Shown: in pieces, positions 61,614 through 64,000 of the stretch
Layout: every line of letters starts with the position of its first letter
Position numbering within the stretch: position 1 is the first letter of the stretch
Source of the DNA: Gemmatimonadaceae bacterium
GTDB lineage: Bacteria > Gemmatimonadota > Gemmatimonadetes > Gemmatimonadales > Gemmatimonadaceae
Reading direction: 5' to 3'
Assembly (NCBI GenBank): GCA_020851035.1
Contig: JADZDM010000010.1
Location: 62,001-126,000, forward strand
DNA: 64,000 nt
Program-made: the position numbers and the translations under genes
The notes under the pieces: generated by a model
Told to the model about the DNA's origin: nothing
The model's database searches: none
The model's input: only the letters and a program-made list of their open reading frames with translations

Positions 61614-62222
61614 CTATCGGTCCGGTGCACCCCGTGCCATCCGATCCGCGCGCCCCTCCGCCACCATCCGCGCCGGCGCCGACCACATCGCATGGCCCGG
61701 CGCCTCCGCGGGCAGCGGCGTCAGCACCGGTCGGAGCTGCCCGCCCGCCAACTCGAGCATCGGCCACGGCCATGCATCGCCGGACGCCAGCGGCGCCGCC
61801 ACCAGCGCCGCACCACCACACGCAAGCCATGGCCGCAGCAGCGCCACCAGCACACGCACGTCCGGCGCGGGCGCGCGCTCGGTGAGCGCGGCATCGAGGA
61901 TCACCAACCCCGCAGGCAGGCCGTCCCGCCGCTGCAGCGCCCGCGGGGCATCACCGGCCGGCGCGTATCGCACCCCGGCCAGCCCGCGCGGGCCCCAGCG
62001 CGCGCTCCCCGAGTCGGCGCGCGCCACCCCCGCCGCGATCGCACACAGCATCGAGCGCGCCAGCGGCAGCGCGCCGGTGATCGCGAGCGCATCGCCCGGC
62101 ATGAGTTGCAGTGACACGCCCCCCAGCACCGTCACGCGCACGCGACAGCTGCCGACACCGGCGGTGATGACCTTGCGGACGTTGCGCAGCACGAGCTGCG
62201 GCGGAGTGACGAGAGGTGACAC
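61614..62222 (-). CDS. Degenerate ABC-ATPase-like protein
   Basis: This 202-residue protein copies the outline of an ABC transporter ATPase: a first strand (LVLRNVRKVITAG), GVSLQLMPGDALAITG, then a helix where Walker A should be, and GLVILDAALTERAPAPDVRV in the place of Walker B plus D-loop. The Walker A GxxGxGKS is missing (ALPLARSMLC instead), the catalytic Glu after Walker B is changed to Ala, and no LSGGQ is seen. It probably cannot hydrolyse ATP. A GGAG sequence lies 5 nt before the GTG at 62222. Confidence 0.5.
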   Translation of the reverse strand: MSPLVTPPQLVLRNVRKVITAGVGSCRVRVTVLGGVSLQLMPGDALAITGALPLARSMLCAIAAGVARADSGSARWGPRGLAGVRYAPAGDAPRALQRRDGLPAGLVILDAALTERAPAPDVRVLVALLRPWLACGGAALVAAPLASGDAWPWPMLELAGGQLRPVLTPLPAEAPGHAMWSAPARMVAEGRADRMARGAPDR

Positions 62223-62325
62223 GGATGCTCCAGTGGCTGGGGGACACCGCCACCATGCCGCCTCGCGTCGCCCCGCGAAAACCGGACGCGCGCACGCCGG
62301 TGCATTTCCCTGCGTCGCGGCGCCG

Positions 62326-63387
62326 TCAGCGCAGCGCCAGCCGCTCCTCGTGCAGCCCCAGGATCGCATCGGCGATCGGGCCCGCGTCGAACCGCACCGG
62401 GTCCGTCGCCGGCAGCCGCGTCTCCGCCATCCCGCGCTCGATCGCATCCCGCGCCGCGTCGTCCGAGAGGTCGAAGGTGTTCATCGCGATCGCGATCGTC
62501 GGCGCATGCCGCAGTGGCGCCGTGACCGCGTCGTGCAGCGCGATCAGCGACTTGAGCGACGGGATCTTCACCCACTCGTTGTTGCGGATCGCGGTGCGCG
62601 AGGGCTGTGTGCAGAGCACCAGCGCGTGCGGCAGCGAACCGTGGATCAGGCCCATCGTCACCCCCGAGTAGCTCGGGTGCAGCAGGCTGCCCTGCCCCTC
62701 CACCAGCACGATGTCCGCGTCCTGCGCCGCCTCCAGCACCAGTCGCTCGGCCGCGCCGCCGATGAAGTCGGCCACCACCGCGTCCACCCCGATGCCCTTG
62801 CCGTCGATGAAGATGCCCGTCTGGCCCGTGCCCGCGAAGGCCACCCGCGCGCCCCGCGCCGTCAGCGCGTCCCGCACCGCGAGCTGCGTCGTCATCTTGC
62901 CGATGTTGCAGTCGCTGCCCACGGTGAGCACCACCGTCGCCGCGATGTCGCGCACCTTGCCGGTGGAAACGGGGAGGTGTGCCGGCGGCTTGCGCACGTC
63001 GCGGATCTCCACGCCCCGCGCGCGCGCGATGGCGGCGAACTCCGCATCGTCACCGATGAACGTGTGCAGCCCGCTCCAGATGTGCAGCCCCGCGTCCAGC
63101 GCCGCGCGCAGCACCGGCCGCCAGGCGTCGGGCAGCTGCCCGCCCGTGGGCGCAATGCCGATCAGCAGGATGTTCGGGCCCAGCGGCAAGCCGGCCGCGA
63201 CCGAGTCCACGACCGGAATCGCGCCGCCGAACCCCAGCACCTCCTGCACCGTGCGGCCCGCGCGGGTGGAGTCCAGCACGCCCGCCACCTGCCCGGGCGT
63301 GAAGCGGATGCACCCCACGGCGGTCTTGGACGTGTGCGGCCCGAAGGCTCCTTCGGCAAGGATCAGGTAGCGCGGCGTGATCGACAT
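62326..63387 (-). CDS. DUF1611 protein (DgcN-like)
   Basis: This 353-residue cytoplasmic protein belongs to the DUF1611 family, which has an N-terminal Rossmann-like domain and a P-loop NTPase domain. The P-loop is GSDCNIGKMTT (157-167, Lys164), and IVLVEGQGSLLHP and the TIAIAMN strand follow. A related protein, DgcN, works with the epimerase DgcA in D-glutamate breakdown. No epimerase gene is adjacent here, so the pathway is uncertain. The start ATG at 63387 gives the conserved opening YLILAEGAFGPHTSKTA. Confidence 0.85.
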   Translation of the reverse strand: MSITPRYLILAEGAFGPHTSKTAVGCIRFTPGQVAGVLDSTRAGRTVQEVLGFGGAIPVVDSVAAGLPLGPNILLIGIAPTGGQLPDAWRPVLRAALDAGLHIWSGLHTFIGDDAEFAAIARARGVEIRDVRKPPAHLPVSTGKVRDIAATVVLTVGSDCNIGKMTTQLAVRDALTARGARVAFAGTGQTGIFIDGKGIGVDAVVADFIGGAAERLVLEAAQDADIVLVEGQGSLLHPSYSGVTMGLIHGSLPHALVLCTQPSRTAIRNNEWVKIPSLKSLIALHDAVTAPLRHAPTIAIAMNTFDLSDDAARDAIERGMAETRLPATDPVRFDAGPIADAILGLHEERLALR

Positions 63388-63540
63388 GCCGGAAGCATAA
63401 GCAGCACCACAAGCCGCACGGCGGGCCGCAGCGGCACCGGTCCGCGCGCGCCGTCAGTCCACGATGAACAACACGGCGCCGGCCGTCGTCCGGACCGCTG
63501 CGGCGGCGTGTCGTACGCCCCCTGGTACCTCATGCCGCGC

Positions 63541-64000
63541 TTACGCAGCCGACGAGCGTTCCGCCAGCGCGATCAGGTCGGGCAGCGCCCCGGCCGGCAC
63601 CGTCACGCCGCCTTCCGGCGCCGGCACCCGCAGCACCATCGTCCGGTCCTGCTGCAGCGGCTTGCCGGCCACGCCCTGGTAGATGCGATTCACCAGCACG
63701 CGCCGCACCATCACCGTCAGCACCACCAGCAGCGGCACGGCCACCACCAGGCCGATCGGCCCCAGCAGCTGCCCGAAGATCAGCACCGCCATGATGCTCA
63801 GCACCGGCGGCAGCTTCACCTGGTTCTGCGTGATCAGCGGCAGCACGAGGTTGCTCTCGATCAGGTGGATCACCGTGCCGAGCACGATGACGCTCGCCAC
63901 GCGCCACGGCTCGCCATCGCTGGCGAGCACGAAGAGGGCGGGCAGCACCGTGCTCACCAGCGTGCCGAAGAACGGGATGATGGCCACGGCGCCGGTGAAG
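63541..64000 (-). CDS. AI-2E family permease (PerM-like), C-terminal part
   Basis: Only the C-terminal ~153 residues are in the window; the gene continues past the right edge. The visible part has the family's conserved FTGAVAIIPFFGTLVST, two or three membrane helices and the phrase LIESNLVLPLITQN, then GPIGLVVAVPLLVV and a soluble tail. These proteins are putative inner-membrane transporters related to the AI-2 exporter. The tail is slightly longer than usual. Confidence 0.88.
   Translation of the reverse strand, partial: FTGAVAIIPFFGTLVSTVLPALFVLASDGEPWRVASVIVLGTVIHLIESNLVLPLITQNQVKLPPVLSIMAVLIFGQLLGPIGLVVAVPLLVVLTVMVRRVLVNRIYQGVAGKPLQQDRTMVLRVPAPEGGVTVPAGALPDLIALAERSSAA

Noticed and set aside
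1-64000. CRISPR arrays, phage, insertion sequences, toxin-antitoxin or secretion systems
   Set aside because: I looked for spaced repeats, transposases, integrases and related motifs and found none; the only repeats are those listed.

Overview
This window is very GC-rich, densely coded DNA from a Gram-negative bacterium with an outer membrane. It has a TonB-dependent receptor, an OmpA-type protein, many lipoprotein signal peptides and Tat-type signals. The mix of ECF sigma factor beside a TPR Ser/Thr kinase, many secreted hydrolases, secreted serine beta-lactamase-like enzymes and a reaction-centre-type cytochrome c recalls soil Gemmatimonadota. That placement is an inference from gene content and composition; no rRNA or taxonomic marker is present. 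I see no phage, insertion sequence, integrase or CRISPR array. The window is ordinary chromosome with a few islands of interest.

Layout. 0-6 kb: lipoprotein edge fragment, alpha/beta hydrolase, ECF sigma factor, small protein and TPR Ser/Thr kinase, fasciclin lipoprotein. 6-13.5 kb: secreted proteins, a collapsed GGDEF gene, two beta-lactamase-like hydrolases, a PLP enzyme and small lipoproteins. 13.5-16.5 kb: a sulfide-oxidation locus (TauE/SafE exporter, metallo-beta-lactamase/rhodanese fusion) whose last two genes, DUF1641 and sulfide:quinone oxidoreductase, are fused by a deletion. 16.6-24.4 kb: zinc-ribbon protein, phosphatidylserine decarboxylase, ArsR/SRPBCC pair, GH2 glycosidase, renal-type dipeptidase. 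24.4-30.7 kb: DUF1569 protein, then a tightly overlapping six-gene operon for oxidative L-fucose use. 31-41 kb: VWA lipoprotein, DUF937-OmpA fusion, diheme cytochrome c, large secreted unknown protein, two two-component systems. 41-46 kb: TonB-dependent receptor under a TPP riboswitch, divergent M20 amidohydrolase, a 230-bp palindromic repeat element, a TIM-barrel isomerase. 46-54 kb: rhodanese, metalloprotease-like lipoprotein, M20 and M48 peptidases, ABC exporter. 54-64 kb: esterase, GH20 hexosaminidase, GH29 fucosidase, Ig-like lipoprotein, tRNA-Tyr and tRNA-Thr, CysS, a degenerate ABC ATPase, a DUF1611 protein and an AI-2E family permease running off the right edge.

How the genes fit together. 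The clearest theme is glycan scavenging. The GH29 fucosidase, GH20 hexosaminidase, GH2 enzyme and esterase could release fucose and amino sugars outside the cytoplasm. The 25-30.7 kb operon then imports fucose (FucP) and oxidises it through fuconolactone and fuconate, with a UxaA-type dehydratase where the enolase-type fuconate dehydratase is usual. A second theme is nutrient sensing: the receptor under the TPP riboswitch probably imports thiamine or a precursor. A third is gene decay: the GGDEF gene and the DUF1641/SQR pair have both lost their centres by deletion, and an ABC-type ATPase has lost its Walker A motif.
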